Shown here: piece by piece, positions 45,519 through 56,760 of the stretch
How the letters are laid out: every line of letters starts with the position of its first letter
How positions within the stretch are numbered: position 1 is the stretch's first letter
Source of the DNA: Guyanagaster necrorhizus
Lineage: Eukaryota > Basidiomycota > Agaricomycetes > Agaricales > Physalacriaceae
Reading direction: 5' to 3'
DNA: 64,000 bases
NCBI RefSeq assembly: GCF_019112545.1
Contig: NW_025064891.1
Coordinates: forward strand, 770,344 to 834,343
Translations under genes and position numbers: made by a program
The notes under the pieces: generated by a model
The model's database searches: none
Told to the model about the DNA's origin: nothing
What the model saw: the letters and a program-made list of their open reading frames with translations, nothing else

Positions 45519-45917
45519 TGTGTACAGTAGAGTGAAGGAACGCAGCCCCAAAGTAGTTTGCTCTCATAATGGAGATGAGTCAGTCGGAAAGTGTTCCCAC
45601 GGCTCCACAACGTTCGAGCCCCGTATATGTCGCAAGATTCCTTCGGTGGGCACCTGACCCCATCGCGACTACTGATTCTACAGATTAGATGTTCCAAGGG
45701 AGCAAATGCCAAATGATAATACTTTCTTTCATCGATACGGCGAAACGCCCAGTGCTTGGCAGCGAACGTGTCTGGACTGCTGTCTTTCGATTCATCGATA
45801 CTGATCATTCACCGCCCGGATCCTGTGTCACTATGACACAATACACGCCACCTTCCTTCGATATATAACTCTTACCGGGCTCTTCCGTTCCTTTCATCTT
45901 CATCTCTTCTTGTTACC
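45519..45917. promoter_or_regulatory. Shared intergenic region of MPC2 and CBM5/12-DM9 genes
   Basis: 399 bp between two divergent start codons. On the plus strand a GATATATAAC box at about 45859-45868 lies some 50 bp before the start at 45918 and is followed by pyrimidine-rich 'cttttcatcttcatctcttcttg', a typical fungal core promoter and leader. No clear TATA box was seen on the minus side. Confidence 0.5.
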
Positions 45918-47431
45918 ATGACTCAATATTGGGAACCCGGCACGCAGTACGGCTATGGCGACGTTGTTCAGTACAATGGCAAGTTCTCACCTATTACAAG
46001 TGCAATGCATAGCTCAAGTTATGCAGGCCATCGATACAAGATCATCCAGTCGCATCTCTCTCAATCTGACTGGACTCCTGACATCACTCCCGCATTGTGG
46101 GGACGCCTCTCCGATGAAGATCATGCTGGCGAATGCGGTAACCCCGGTTATCAACCACCTTACAATCAGGGACAGCAGCAGCAGCAGCAGCAATACCAGC
46201 CCCCTCCTCCACCTCAAGAGCAGCCACACTACAATGAACGCACGTATCCTTTCCATCTATCATTCAAACCCGATTTTATCTCTCACGAACAGAGCCGCCT
46301 GACAAGAAGCCAGACCATAAGACTTGGTTCGATTTCGACGATGAGAGGAAGAAGCAGATTGAGGTGAAATTTTTGTCTTAACTTTCGTGAAAACGAACTC
46401 GCTGAGGCTGACCATAAACTCACAGATCGGTGGAGGTCTCGTAGCAGGTACATCTCCCATTTGTCTTTTGAGCCTGCAGCTCTCACTTTCTCATGTCATA
46501 GGTGCCGCTCTCCTTGGCGCGGGCTACTTCGCTTTCAAGGAGCACAAAAAGAGCGAAGAGGAGGTTAGTCAATCCAGACATTCGTATTCGTATCCTTCAC
46601 CTTTGATTCTTTTAGAAAAAAGCGCAAACCTGGGCGCTTCAGAACTGGCTTCAAGACGCCCAAACACGTACAGAACAATACCGTCACAACGGTCCCAGAG
46701 GACCGGCTGAGTGGATCTTGAACCAAGGCAAGAATATCCCTCACAATGCAATCGTTGTCGGCAAGGAACATGATTGGACCCTATACATCTGTCGCGCTTT
46801 CTATGATGTACGTGATTTGTGATCCCCCGTTCCGACAATTAGTACAAGAGTACTTATTCTGGTGCTGATGAAACCTAGGGCGGTATTCGTGAGTCTCCAA
46901 TGGTAGCTACCGTCGACCCGCCCCTGACTAGTCCTAGAAATTGGAAAGGCTTCTGATGTCTTCAAGAAAGGTGCCGTTATTGGATACGACAACGAGGAGA
47001 TCCATGTAGGTCACGCTGTTTCATTCTTCGTCCTCATTCTAAACATTGTTTGACTAGCTCGATACTTACGAAATTCTCATTGGAGATATGCGTGGCCTGC
47101 GCTGGGTTGATGCTAGCGGTAGACTCAACGTAGCTTCTTTAGGTGCTAGTCCCGTCGAAGGTGGTCACGAGAGCGACGGGACGCCGTTGTATATCGCTGA
47201 AGCACCTCACAAGGGTGCCGTGCATCCTGGAAAGGCTAGTGCGAAGCTCGATGGTATGTTATTTCTGAATCTGGAAGCAATGGGGACCTAATGTTTAATA
47301 GGTGCAGTCATCCCTTACGATAACCACGAGAAGACTGTCCACGTAAGTTCCTTGATTCTAATGAACGGAAAAAAACTAGGTGCTGAAGATTATACATGCG
47401 AAGAACTACAGGGTTCTGTGCTACGCCTGAT
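45918..47431 (+). CDS. CBM5/12 chitin-binding module plus DM9 repeat protein
   Basis: Eleven exons give about 320 residues: 45918-45978, 46027-46239, 46293-46363, 46426-46447, 46502-46563, 46616-46807, 46879-46888, 46938-47005, 47058-47253, 47302-47342, 47405-47431. Residues 1-50 form a CBM5/12 fold: YWEPGTQYGYGDVVQYNG, then YKIIQSHLSQSDWTPD and ALWGR, with the aromatic residues that normally contact chitin. A Gln/Pro tract follows. A hydrophobic Gly/Ala-rich segment (GGGLVAGAALLGAGYFAF) and charged helix precede two DM9-type repeats: GPAEWILNQGKNIPHNAIVVG...LYICRAFYDGGI and LRWVDASG...DGTPLYIAEAPHKGAVHPGKAS..VIPY. DM9 domains are lectin-like. No signal peptide is seen. Introns 1 and 2 seem to start with GC; intron 1 is 48 nt and in frame. 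A 10-nt microexon is at 46879-46888. Confidence 0.8.
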
Positions 47432-47549
47432 GATTCGTATCATCCACAGCGTAATTCTGTTGTACAATAGTCATCACTACAAATGTTTTGAAAGTACTCA
47501 TCAAATGCATTCAAGTTTTCACATTCAATCCACGATCAGAAAGTTATCT

Positions 47550-48182
47550 TCACTGCCTGTTCGCAAATGCTTTTACCTCTACCTCATCTTCTAACTGTCT
47601 CCGATAGCTCTTGATGATCACGCATCCCCAGATTTCCATTAGCCACACGAAAAGGAAGACTCCGATCAATACACCTTTCATCATGGATACACCCTTTTGG
47701 CATGCCTCGACGACTAGGTCGTCCTGGGATCCGTTGGCACAAGACCTTACGCTGTCAGGCGCATCTTTGAAATACTGATAGACGGAGAGGGATCCGGCCC
47801 CTACTAATCTATTTCCTCTGATGTCAATATGGATCCCCGCGTTTGTGGCTCGACTTACCCGCCAAGGGATAAAATTGCGTATAATCCATATACAACTATC
47901 TGGAGGACATATGGCAACTTATTCTTGATGTCGCCACCTTCGTTCAACGGCCAGTTGAGGGGGTAAGATCTCATTGCTCATACCAATTCTCACCTAGGCA
48001 ACTGTGCTGGATAATTCCTCCGACAACGATGATACCTCCCAACACCACGCCCAACACTGCGATGATCTAAAAAAATGCTCAAACTTCTTGAACTAATATT
48101 TTAAGAATATATCCCTTACAATTACCCCAAGTCGCACCGGAAAGCAACAACAGAATTTGTTTGAATTGATGCGGACAGGCAT
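47550..48182 (-). CDS. Small multi-pass membrane protein (tetraspan-like), function unknown
   Basis: Four exons (minus): 48182-48120, 48066-47994, 47937-47859, 47808-47550, in phase, 157 residues. The start MPVRINSNKFCCCFPVRLG has a Cys cluster just before the first hydrophobic helix (VIIIAVLGVVLGGIIVVGGII). Two more hydrophobic stretches follow: YVLQIVVYGLYAILSLGG plus LVGAGSLSVYQYF, and KGVLIGVFLFVWLMEIWGCVII. A loop with paired cysteines (RSCANGSQDDLVVEACQKG) lies between, as in tetraspan proteins. The tail is charged (RRQLEDEVEVKAF). I recognise the N-terminal pattern from agaricomycete hypothetical proteins but cannot assign a function. A TATATACC box on the minus strand lies near 48290, about 105 bp upstream. 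A second ATG 8 bp upstream (48190) is in another frame. Confidence 0.68.
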
Positions 48183-48785
48183 TTGACATGAAAACTACTC
48201 GTCAAGCTCGTGAATTTCGTGAAGGGTGCGTCAGATACGTGGATCGATCAGGACCAGCCTGCTCACCCCATCGACGTTGCTGGTTTGTGGTATATATGCA
48301 CGACGTTTTTACCAGCGTGGGAATCAAACATGCGGTAGGTATCGTTGACATGTTGTCTATGTTACTGCCGACTAGGAAACGGTTATTTGAACTGCGTTAG
48401 CAAGCATTCGAGCATCGGTTTTGTTATACAAGACTTTGACTGTCGTGGACTTGCGTGGTGGAACAGCTTTTCATGCTCGAAGGCTTCTTGGGACTCGCCA
48501 CCTATCACTCCATTTGCAAAAGTTTGAACGGGTGCATAGAAGGTGATGTTGTCCTGGAAAATTGGCGTACAGTCCTGCATCACCACCGTAGCTGCAGTGT
48601 TAGTGGTTTTCAACATCAACAACAATCATTATAATTCGAATATGCAAGTACAAAGTAGGTAGAGTATGTGGACGACAACCGAATATGATAGATAGGTAGT
48701 TGGGCAAGATGAGGATGCATGGTGCAAAATACAGAATACAATTTTCCTTTGTACAGTTACAGATGCTGGCGAAGATGAGCACAAA
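48183..48785. other. Intergenic stretch with minus-strand TATA box
   Basis: About 600 bp between two minus-strand genes. It holds TATATACC (minus) near 48290, the likely core promoter of the small membrane protein gene, and the 3' flank of the DUF3759-like gene. An 80-codon minus frame (48625-48383) has no recognisable domain or good start context and is not called. Confidence 0.45.
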
Positions 48786-50315
48786 CTAATATCTGCTGGA
48801 GCGAGACCTAGATCTATGATGGTGTTTATGATGATGACGGTGCTTCTTGTTCGGCTTCAAGACAACAACCTGACTTTGTGGCACACCTTGCGGCATGATC
48901 TGGGCTTGAGGAACTCCACCTATCATCATAGCCCCGCCTGCAGAGTACGGGGTGTGGGGGTAATGTCCAGGCATTGACATGGAGACGCTCCGAGGACGGG
49001 AGTGCATAACCATAGGTGCGGCGTATCCACCACTATTTATGGGGCCTCCGGGATCTGAACCAGCGTAGGCGGTGCCCCCACCGTGCATCGACATGGGCAT
49101 GCCGCCCCCGTATTGCGACCCCGCATATTGACCGGGATAAGATCCGGGCTGTCCTGGATAAGATCCATAGTTCCCTGGTTGTCCATATGATCCTGGCTGA
49201 CCAGGATAACCGATGCTCGACGCCATCCCGGGTATAGGCATGGGCATCGTGGATGGCGCGGGTGCTATTCCGCCTCCTGAGTAAGGCATGTTGTATGAGG
49301 ATACTGAGAGAGACCGGTGTCGAGAGTGTGATCGACCACGACGGTGCCCATGGAGAACATCGGAATCATACTCGTATCGGTCATCGTACGGGTCTCCTTG
49401 GGTTCCACGTCCCCGGTAATCGTCATCGTGATCACGGCTCTGCAGATCCAAATTAGATCAAAGAATAAGGAATGCAAATGATGACTTGCCCAATAAAATA
49501 TTATCGATGCAGTCATCGCTGCAGCTTCTGCGGCTGCTGAACGAGCATAATTGTCCATACTGCGGGCGGTATAACCCAATAATCGCGAGGCTACATTTGA
49601 AACTCGGTGAGTCCAACGGTGGGGCAACACGAGGATAACTGACACTCCGCCACAGCAAGACCGATAAGAGCCTCTCGTTGCCTTTCAAAGTCACCACTCA
49701 GTGGCTCGTAGATGGAGCTATTGTGGATCCATGTACGATAGGCCTCGTAAGCGGCTGCGTGGCCAACTTCTTGTGGGAGCATTTGGTTCAGTTCACCCTA
49801 GAAGCGCCCCATCAACAGGTCATGAAGAGAGGCCAAGTAAAAGGGAGAATACGTACTAAACCACCATAGGCGCGAGAGTGCCAATGTCGGGCCTCGTTTA
49901 TGCCTACACCGAGACCTCCAGAGTTGGGGCCAAAATCTCTGACGCGATTCCAGGCATTATCAAAGAGGAGACTGAATGAAGGAGAGGTTGAAAGAGGCAG
50001 CGTATTGGTTGGATGAGCACTGAGAAACATGGTAGTGTTTGCTCACGGATCAGCCTGAGGACTCAAAGCATGGGCGCGGTAATAATCAATGCCACCCCCT
50101 TTATGACGGGGATCAGAAACGTGGACATAAAATAAGAGATAAGAGAATACAGACAAGATGGCTGAGGCTGAAATGTGGGAGCAGGTGGTGCCCCGAAATG
50201 GAACTAAATGAGTGAAGGGCCGTCAGTTGAAGGGAATCTGGTAAATCAGAGGGAAATCAAGGAATACCTGATTGGACCCCCAGCCTGGGGCTTGATGGTA
50301 GTAGGCGTACGACAT
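48786..50315 (-). CDS. DUF3759-like protein with Gly/Pro/Tyr-rich, His-rich tail
   Basis: Seven exons (minus): 50315-50268, 50203-50155, 50098-50047, 49971-49857, 49797-49644, 49590-49490, 49439-48786, in phase, 390 residues. The N-terminus (MSYAYYHQAPGWGSNQ) is Tyr/Gln-rich. The middle is helical and conserved: LLFDNAWNRVRDFGPNSGG, INEARHWHSRAYGG, QEVGHAAAYEAYRTW, FERQREALIGLAVAE and DNYARSAAAEAAAMTAS. The repeated AAAYEA and LIGLAVAEA pattern matches what I know of DUF3759, a fungal family of unknown function. The C-terminal 215 residues are low complexity: acidic/Arg start, SRHRS repeats, Gly/Pro/Tyr repeats (YPGQPGSYGQPGNYGS), and a His/Lys/Arg/Ser-rich end. The last intron (49489-49440) starts GCAAGT, a GC-AG intron. 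Divergent from COG5, 118 bp between starts. Confidence 0.75.
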
Positions 50316-50433
50316 GGGTGCCAAGATTAATGTCAATCGCGATTGCACAACTCGAATATTTATACTCCCACCCGCTGACGTCATAACGCGTAGCAGCCGT
50401 CATATGATCAGCACCGTCATCGACTCGTATTCC
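50316..50433. promoter_or_regulatory. Bidirectional promoter region, DUF3759-like gene and COG5
   Basis: 118 bp separates the two start codons. It contains 'atatttatact' near 50357, an AT-rich core for COG5, and GACGTCA at 50378-50384, a CRE/ATF-type palindrome. No other motif was identified. Confidence 0.45.
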
Positions 50434-53400
50434 ATGGCTGCTCCTGCTGGTACGTGCCTCGCCACTCCTTATCCTCTCACCATCATCTCACCATCTCTCC
50501 CAGACTATTCTGTATTTGCAAGTGCTGAATTCGACCCCAACGACTACGCTAATGCTGTCCTTGCGGGCGAGCCATATGTTCTTCCATCCGACACCCGTAC
50601 AAAGCCCTTGGCGTCCTCGACAAAGCTTGCCGATGCACCAGGAAAGGAGGAAATCTCCATAGCAATATCAAAACTTACGTTTGGCATCGATGATGTCTCC
50701 AAGCAAATAAAGACTCTTGTGAGTGCATTGTTATTCGCCATTGTCCATTCATTATTTTTGGATAATAGGTCACCAACCATCATCAGGACCTTCTTTCTCA
50801 GGCAGCAAGTGCAAATGAACTATCCGGCTCCCTTACTTCTGTTCGCGCCGGGCTCGCCGACCTTGACCATTCTCTCGAAAAGTGCGTCTTGTGGTCCCTT
50901 TCAATATCACATGTGTCCATCCTTTAACAGATTACGTCTCAAAGTCCGTGCGCCTTACCAGACCCTTCAAACCAACGTCTCTCGTCTCCAGAAACTTCAG
51001 CAGGCATCGGATATTCTACGTCGCACGTCCCGATTTGTGATTCTCGCTCGCAGACTCCAAATCCAGATGGCCGAAATGGAATCCGGCAGTAGCATCCCGG
51101 ATCTGCCGCTGCCGCTTTTCCGAAGCAAATCCGATGAATCTGCGCAGGGTCAAGACCTCGAGGACGGCAAGGAGCGCACTATCGCAAAGGCAGCGCTTAG
51201 TATTGCGGAGCTTGGTACGTCCTTAGATTCATTATTAGTTTGCGAACTTGCATGAGCTCGCTGCAGTGTCATTATTGGATGATCCAGCCTCATGGGTGTC
51301 TGAGGAAACTCGCCAGTCGGACGTACAAAGCGATGACCTTGAATCCCGAATATCTTTGAGGTCGGTTAATGCAATCGCCGTCCATGTGCCCTATATCGAG
51401 GATGCCCGAGCCAAAGTGACTTCGGAAATGGAAAATATGGTTTTGACGGGTTTAACATTACTTGTAAATGGTTCTTCTTTTCTTCTTTTCCGCGTCCTAA
51501 ATAAACCCTCATAGAACCAGTCCCTCCTCGCGTCCTCCCTTCAAACAGCCTATAACCTTCGGGTTCTTCCTGAACTAGTTCAGAATCTCATATTGGAGCT
51601 GTCACAGGCTGTTGACGACCGAATACGAACCGCATTTGATCTTTCCAAAATCTCCAAAGAAATCTTGTCCAAAGGTGGGCACTTAAAGTCCATTTGGACC
51701 GGTCCATGACACTTCAGATAGATTCTGCCCAATCACCTACCCTGTACAAGTCCCGCGTGAGAACGGAGCCAACTAATCTGACGGCTCCGCAATGGACGGC
51801 TGCTCTCTGGGCTCGATTAGAGGTGATGGTACAGGACATGGCTGAATGCTGTGTAAAGGTGAGGGCTACACGTGGACCGTTGTTCATGGACATCTATCTG
51901 TCGAATATCAGCCTGGATAGACACATAGGGTCCTTACTGGGCAGCAGGTTTTTAACCGTGTTTCACCATACTCAATACTAACGATGGTAACTTAGGTATA
52001 CACTTTGGAAAGAGTGCTGAAAATAAAAAAGGATACCATTTCACATGTAGTATTTCTAGACGAGGCCATGAAGGTCAGGCTGCCTCCTGATCCCTACAAG
52101 AACCTGCTGACGGTGCATGAGTAGCTTCTAGAGAACAAACCTAGTGCTACTTTCTGGACAGCTTTGGCCCGTTCGCTAGAGAAGAATGCGCGGGATGCCG
52201 CTAGAAGTAAGCATCTAGTTCTATGATAAGGATCATATATATCTTACCAATCGTTAGGCTCCATGTTTCTTCAACAAACACTGAGCACGGGATACCCAAG
52301 ACTTTTAAGATTATTTCACGAGTTCTTTGCAAAAATTGCCGTTCATACAGATACAACTTACATACACACGTACCAAAGGTCCGCTTACCTTGTTCTATCA
52401 TTATTACGTGCCTAACCTCTACCCAGCCCAGAGACTGTGCTAGTGCTTCACGCACTTTCGAACTTCGAATCACTGTATCTTGCCCGATCTTCGACTAAAC
52501 TCAACGAGTCCGTCAGTCAGGCATTCTCTGGTGGGGTACGAAATCCACCAGGGATGTCAGAAGGCATTAACATTGCACGTGCTGTGGCCAACGAGTTAGA
52601 CTCGGCAAGATTTGACCCACTGCTTGTGAAAGCCGTCGCTAAGAACGCTACAACAAGTATAGATATTATTATATCTAGACTTGATGGTTTAGTAAGTGTC
52701 GCCTTACAAATACGGGTGTATACATGACCCTTCTTCCCCTAGGTCTCTCGGGATCGGTCTGCCTTGACTTTGATAGGACCCTCAGCGACGCCACAACAGG
52801 CTATAAATGGTTCACTGACGACGTTTTTATATTGTGTATGGTCGCGGCTATCACAGCTTGGAGAAGAACAGAAAGAAGTGGTCTTCAACATCATTAAATG
52901 CAGTGTTGGCGTATGTTCTGACCTTTATCTTCAAGGCCCACTGGGATAATAATCACCTCTAGAATTTACACTCTGCCTACGAACGCATCGTCAATCCTCT
53001 GCTCACCGCCATACGGCGTGAGCTGAGCGCCATCATATCTAAAATGCATCGTTTTGATTTTGGCAGATCTGCTGACCCTATCGCGGGCATGGGCGGATCA
53101 AGTCTGTACATGAAAGACCTCGTAGAAAAGCTGGCTTATATCAAAACCGAGATCTTCAGCAAGTTCGGGATCGGAGATGAAAAAAGAGCGTGGTATGTGT
53201 GCACGATTTCTCTTTGGCCTGTCTCAAGACACACAATGATCAGGATAATGTCACTTGTGCAATATATCATTAAGACGTTTGTGCTTCATGTCTCTATAGT
53301 CAAACCGCTTGGAGAAGCAGGTAAATTACAGCTTACCAGTGACATGACAGAGTTAGAGTTCGCCCTGAGCGCGTTTCTTGTGGAAAGTCCACAAGAGAAG

Positions 53401-53810
53401 CGGGGCGGAAACTTGGAGAGTGTAGGACCAGAATACAAAATGCTTCGAGCAATGCGGTATGCACTAAGCATGTAGATACGTCCTTGCCGGAAACTTATCT
53501 GTTTCCTAGGCCTCTTTTATTTCTCGAAAACTCACAGCTGGCGTTGTCGCAATACACGGCTGGCTTACCCCCTCTTATAGTGTTGCACCACATACTTGTT
53601 CGTTCGCTGATACCACTGCCCCACAGTCTTCATGGATGGCAGGAAGCGGAATATGTTCGGTGGGTTGATGAACACACGGAGGAGGAAGCTTGGACTCTCG
53701 TAGACGGTGGACTATCTCATTGGGAAAGAACGACGGGGAGTGAAGGCGATAAAAAGGAGGATGCGATGCAATACGTAAATTTGGCACGGAAGGTATTAGC
53801 TACAACATAA
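50434..53810 (+). CDS. COG5: Conserved oligomeric Golgi complex subunit 5
   Basis: Fifteen exons, all in consistent phase, give about 859 residues. Exon starts: 50434, 50504, 50769, 50931, 51267, 51515, 51722, 51996, 52125, 52258, 52427, 52743, 52963, 53244, 53510. The N-terminus has FDPNDYANAVLAGEPY and ISKLTFGIDDVSKQIKTLV, followed by a coiled-coil stretch (LRLKVRAPYQTLQTNVSRLQKLQQASDILRR split over short blocks). The C-terminal part carries SLVQYIIKTFVLHVSIVKPLGE, DMTELEFALSAFL and YTAGLPPLIVLHHILVRS. These blocks are characteristic of COG5. With COG6-8 it forms lobe B of the COG tether that guides retrograde vesicles within the Golgi. Length fits the family. Introns are 48-60 nt in most cases, up to 137 nt. 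The short first exon (16 nt) places the start at 50434; a longer upstream in-frame extension to 50314 looks unlikely because it overlaps the divergent promoter. Confidence 0.9.
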
Positions 53811-53997
53811 TCCTAGGAGTTTGGGAACTTTGTTCATTTGTGTTTCTGCAATTTCTCCACTGGGCGAGTCATCAAAAAATAGAGGTAATAATTGCTATAC
53901 TACAGGACACAGGACACAATACAAGTTCGAACAATTCTGCGGGTGATAATTTGTGATGTACATATGACTAGATGTTGAATATATATGTAGATCGACT
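53811..53997. other. Convergent 3' intergenic region
   Basis: 187 bp between the COG5 stop and the stop of the minus-strand gene. AT-rich with ATATATGTAG-type sequence near 53982, suited to polyadenylation signals on both strands; no gene. Confidence 0.4.
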
Positions 53998-55790
53998 CTA
54001 AATAGGAGAGGTGGGATAAACGAATAGGTTTAGCGCATCATCCGAAGATGGGCATTGTCTAGCAGGAGATGATAAGGGTTGCGAGAAGGGGTTCTTTTTT
54101 GGTGAAGTTCGGTGCAAAATTGTCCGACTAGAGGCAGCTTTACGAAGCAGTGAAGCAAAAGGCGGTGTCTGATCTGCAGAGTCCCAGTCATCATAGATGA
54201 TGGTTGAATCAGGTTCTGAAGTGGGCGAGTGAACGCGTTTCAACCGTTTCCTCGGTGGGGGAAGATCACACGGCGAACGAATCCAGCACCCAACGATAGA
54301 TTCCCACACAAATTGACCTTCATCCTTGTCCGCCATCCCAAAACATCGTTTCTCAGCGTCATCAACGAGTTCGATCAACTCTTCCTGATAGGCCTTCGCC
54401 TCGGCTCTCTCGATATAGAGGGAATCTAACAAACGATCGACATGGCAGAGTATGCAGGATAGTATGGATGCGTCAAGCTGATGAAGATTGTGAGCATGCA
54501 GCGCTGTTGAATATTCCTGCAGTTGCGCTTGGGCATCCTGAAAGTTGGCAGAAGACACGAATGAATGTTCGACCAGAACCCCGTAGGTTGATGGCAAGGG
54601 CGCCACTTTGCGTAAATATGCCAGTAGTGGGCAGTGATGGTGACCCTTGCATTTCAGCAAAAGTCGGGTGCCCACGCAAGCAACAGCGCACCGTAATTCT
54701 TGCATCCATCCCGACTGACACCGATCCGTAGTAAGTCCATCACAGACGACAATTAGATCGAGCATCACATCATGACATGATTCCTCTAGCGTCAGGAAAC
54801 GACGGTAAATCCAGCGTACCAGTTTCCTGGATAGGTCCACACTCGATTGTTCATCAAGACTTTCCCTGACTAAAAACTCCATCAAGATGCAAGCAGCGCG
54901 GACGAAGAATTCTACGGAGGAATTGTGTATGAACCGGTCTACAGGTTTGGAAAGCCAGATATTAGGTGTACGAATGTTGAGTAGGGAATCGGCCATTATT
55001 TTCAAGAACGATTGTTCCGTATACCCCGTGCTAGCACACCATCGCCCATGAAGCTCGGTGAGAAAATCCGAGTGTAAGGGATGACAAATTTCGGTGGAGG
55101 ATAGGCCGAGGACCAAAAGAGCACCTAGAAGAGTCTCGGATTCATGGAACAACCCTTGCTCCAAGGTGGTGTCGAGGAGGATTCTGTGCAAGGTTGCATG
55201 GGGAGGGCATACACTGATGATCATGTTTACTGCATGAGAGAACAACGTCCACCTGCATGTTTCAAGTAGTGAGACCAAACCAAGTAAGAGGGTTCAACAA
55301 CTAACCGGCGATATGGAGCGGGTACTGCTTCATACAGCAGCTCTACACTGTCTTCTTCCTGCTCTCCTTCGGCATCTCTACCTGATTCATCGTCCTCGAG
55401 CTCCATGTTCTCTCCAATCACAGTCGCGCACAAAGCAGCAAGTGTGATCGAAGAAGCAGTACCGAATGATTTTCTGTCCGGTGGTCGTGTATTGAGCACC
55501 AGATCACGGAACGCGTCGCGAACGGCATATATTTTGCGAGACAACTCTACAGCAGCGCTGGAGTTTCGGTCAAAGACGAGCCTGGAGGCTGCAGAGTTGG
55601 GCGGAGGAAGCAGAAAAAGCGGCGTATCAGAACAGTTTGCTCCGCGACGACAAGGATAGGTCGCGAATTGAGTTGTGCGAATGGTGCCACAGAGTCGCAG
55701 AGCCTTGCATCGTATACGAAGTGAGCGTAAAAGGCGGGAAATACGCTTGACAGAAAGCCTTTCGGAATCAGTGGCAGAAGTGAGCACCAT
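53998..55790 (-). CDS. Unrecognised 579-aa protein
   Basis: Two exons (minus): 55790-55306 and 55252-53998, joined by a 53-nt GT-AG intron in phase. I do not recognise the family. The N-terminus is basic and helical (SVKRISRLLRSLRIRCKALRL), followed by an FDRNSSAAVELSRKIYAVRDAF helix and an acidic linker (LEDDESGRDAEGEQEEDS). The large central part looks all-helical with Leu/Cys-rich blocks (HPLHSDFLTELHGRW, VDRFIHNSSVEFFVRAACIL, RKLVRWIYRRFLTLEES). The C-terminus is polar with a basic PPPRKRLKRVHSPTS cluster, a possible nuclear localisation signal, and a Ser/Pro-rich end. No membrane segment. An alternative in-frame start 9 codons upstream (55817) would leave only 20 bp to the divergent gene, so 55790 is preferred. 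Confidence 0.65.
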
Positions 55791-55837
55791 TGCGTACACA
55801 AACACAAACCTTGCCAACCTTCAAACTCGACTGTGAC
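55791..55837. promoter_or_regulatory. Very short divergent intergenic region (47 bp)
   Basis: Only 47 bp separates the start codons at 55790 (-) and 55838 (+). Promoter elements for at least one gene must lie inside the other's transcribed region. No TATA box is visible in the gap. Confidence 0.45.
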
Positions 55838-56125
55838 ATGGCGCCCAAGACGTCAACCAAGCCATTGCCGCTCAGCGACATCCTTCATGACCTGGCCCTC
55901 CTACGTGTGTCAAATGTAGATCTATCAGTTCTCGTCCCGTCATCTTCAGAGGCGACGTCCCCGGACACAAGTGTCGAGATCTCTGTCCAGCGGTCGCATG
56001 ACTTCATCCAGTCAGCACGCTCCGCTTTGAGGCTGCGAGACATGGAGACCGCAGATGCTGAGGGAAGGCGATTAGACGCTGTGAGGATCCGTTTAGATGA
56101 ACTTTCCCGTGGGCTGAAGGAGTAA
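55838..56125 (+). CDS. Unrecognised small protein, 95 aa
   Basis: A single exon from ATG 55838 to TAA 56123-56125. Not recognised. The first third reads MAPKTSTKPLPLSDILHDLALLR, then a Ser/Thr/Val-rich middle, and the last 45 residues form a likely amphipathic helix (ISVQRSHDFIQSARSALRL, RDMETADAEGRRLDAVRIRL, DELSRGLKE), suggesting a coiled-coil subunit of a complex. It starts only 47 bp from the opposite-strand gene. Codon use and CpG content look like the neighbours, and the frame is free of stops over its whole length, but there is no homology that I can name. Confidence 0.55.
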   Translation: MAPKTSTKPLPLSDILHDLALLRVSNVDLSVLVPSSSEATSPDTSVEISVQRSHDFIQSARSALRLRDMETADAEGRRLDAVRIRLDELSRGLKE

Positions 56126-56760
56126 TGTGAGCAATACTTGCCATGGTTTTACATGCACTTTACAGAACCTTGTAGCGTATATTCTGGTTAAGTGTTCGAG
56201 AGATGCTATACAATTGTTTTTGCTTCCCATCATGCGTCCAATCTCGGGTCGTGTCCGAGCATCCAACGAGAATTCCGTGACTGAATTGGAGATCCTGATG
56301 TCGAATCTTACTGCAGTATCGAGAATAACTCGATTAATCGGAAAATATTCTTCCTCAACAGAATGTGGATGCTTTGAATTTGGACGTTCACGGTCAACGT
56401 TCCGTTTACTGGCTTTCATCAACCCCGGGCAGGGTCATTCAATCGTCACTTACGTTCTTGGGTTGTTTCCATTTTCTGGATGTTATTGCGAGCCCGCTTA
56501 GGTCCGGTTGCTTCCTTTCATTTTGTCCGATTACCGCTTATCTGTAACTGTGTAACTGTCGTGATTAGCTGATGCCAACAGAATGGTTTTGTCGCCGCAA
56601 GTTCGACTACAAGATTGATATTCGCCGCCATTCGGAATCACGCAAGTATAGAAGCACTTAGTTCGGCACATCTGGCGATTATCCACATCTTTGATTCCTC
56701 GCCGAGTTCTCCCTGAGCTTCTTACACTCCCTCTGTCATTCTTCCCCCAGCTGGCGTTCA
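56126..56760. other. Intergenic stretch, no gene called
   Basis: 635 bp. A 124-codon plus frame (56127-56501) and a 109-codon minus frame overlap each other without recognisable domains or splice structure. The last 100 bp ('cattcttcccccag') look like a promoter and leader of the following gene. Confidence 0.4.

Noticed and set aside
48383..48625. 80-codon minus-strand frame upstream of the small membrane protein gene
   Set aside because: No domain and poor start context; it does not splice sensibly into the neighbouring gene.
56093..56501. Overlapping 109-codon minus and 124-codon plus frames
   Set aside because: They face each other, lack domains and splice sites, and lie in a normal intergenic interval.
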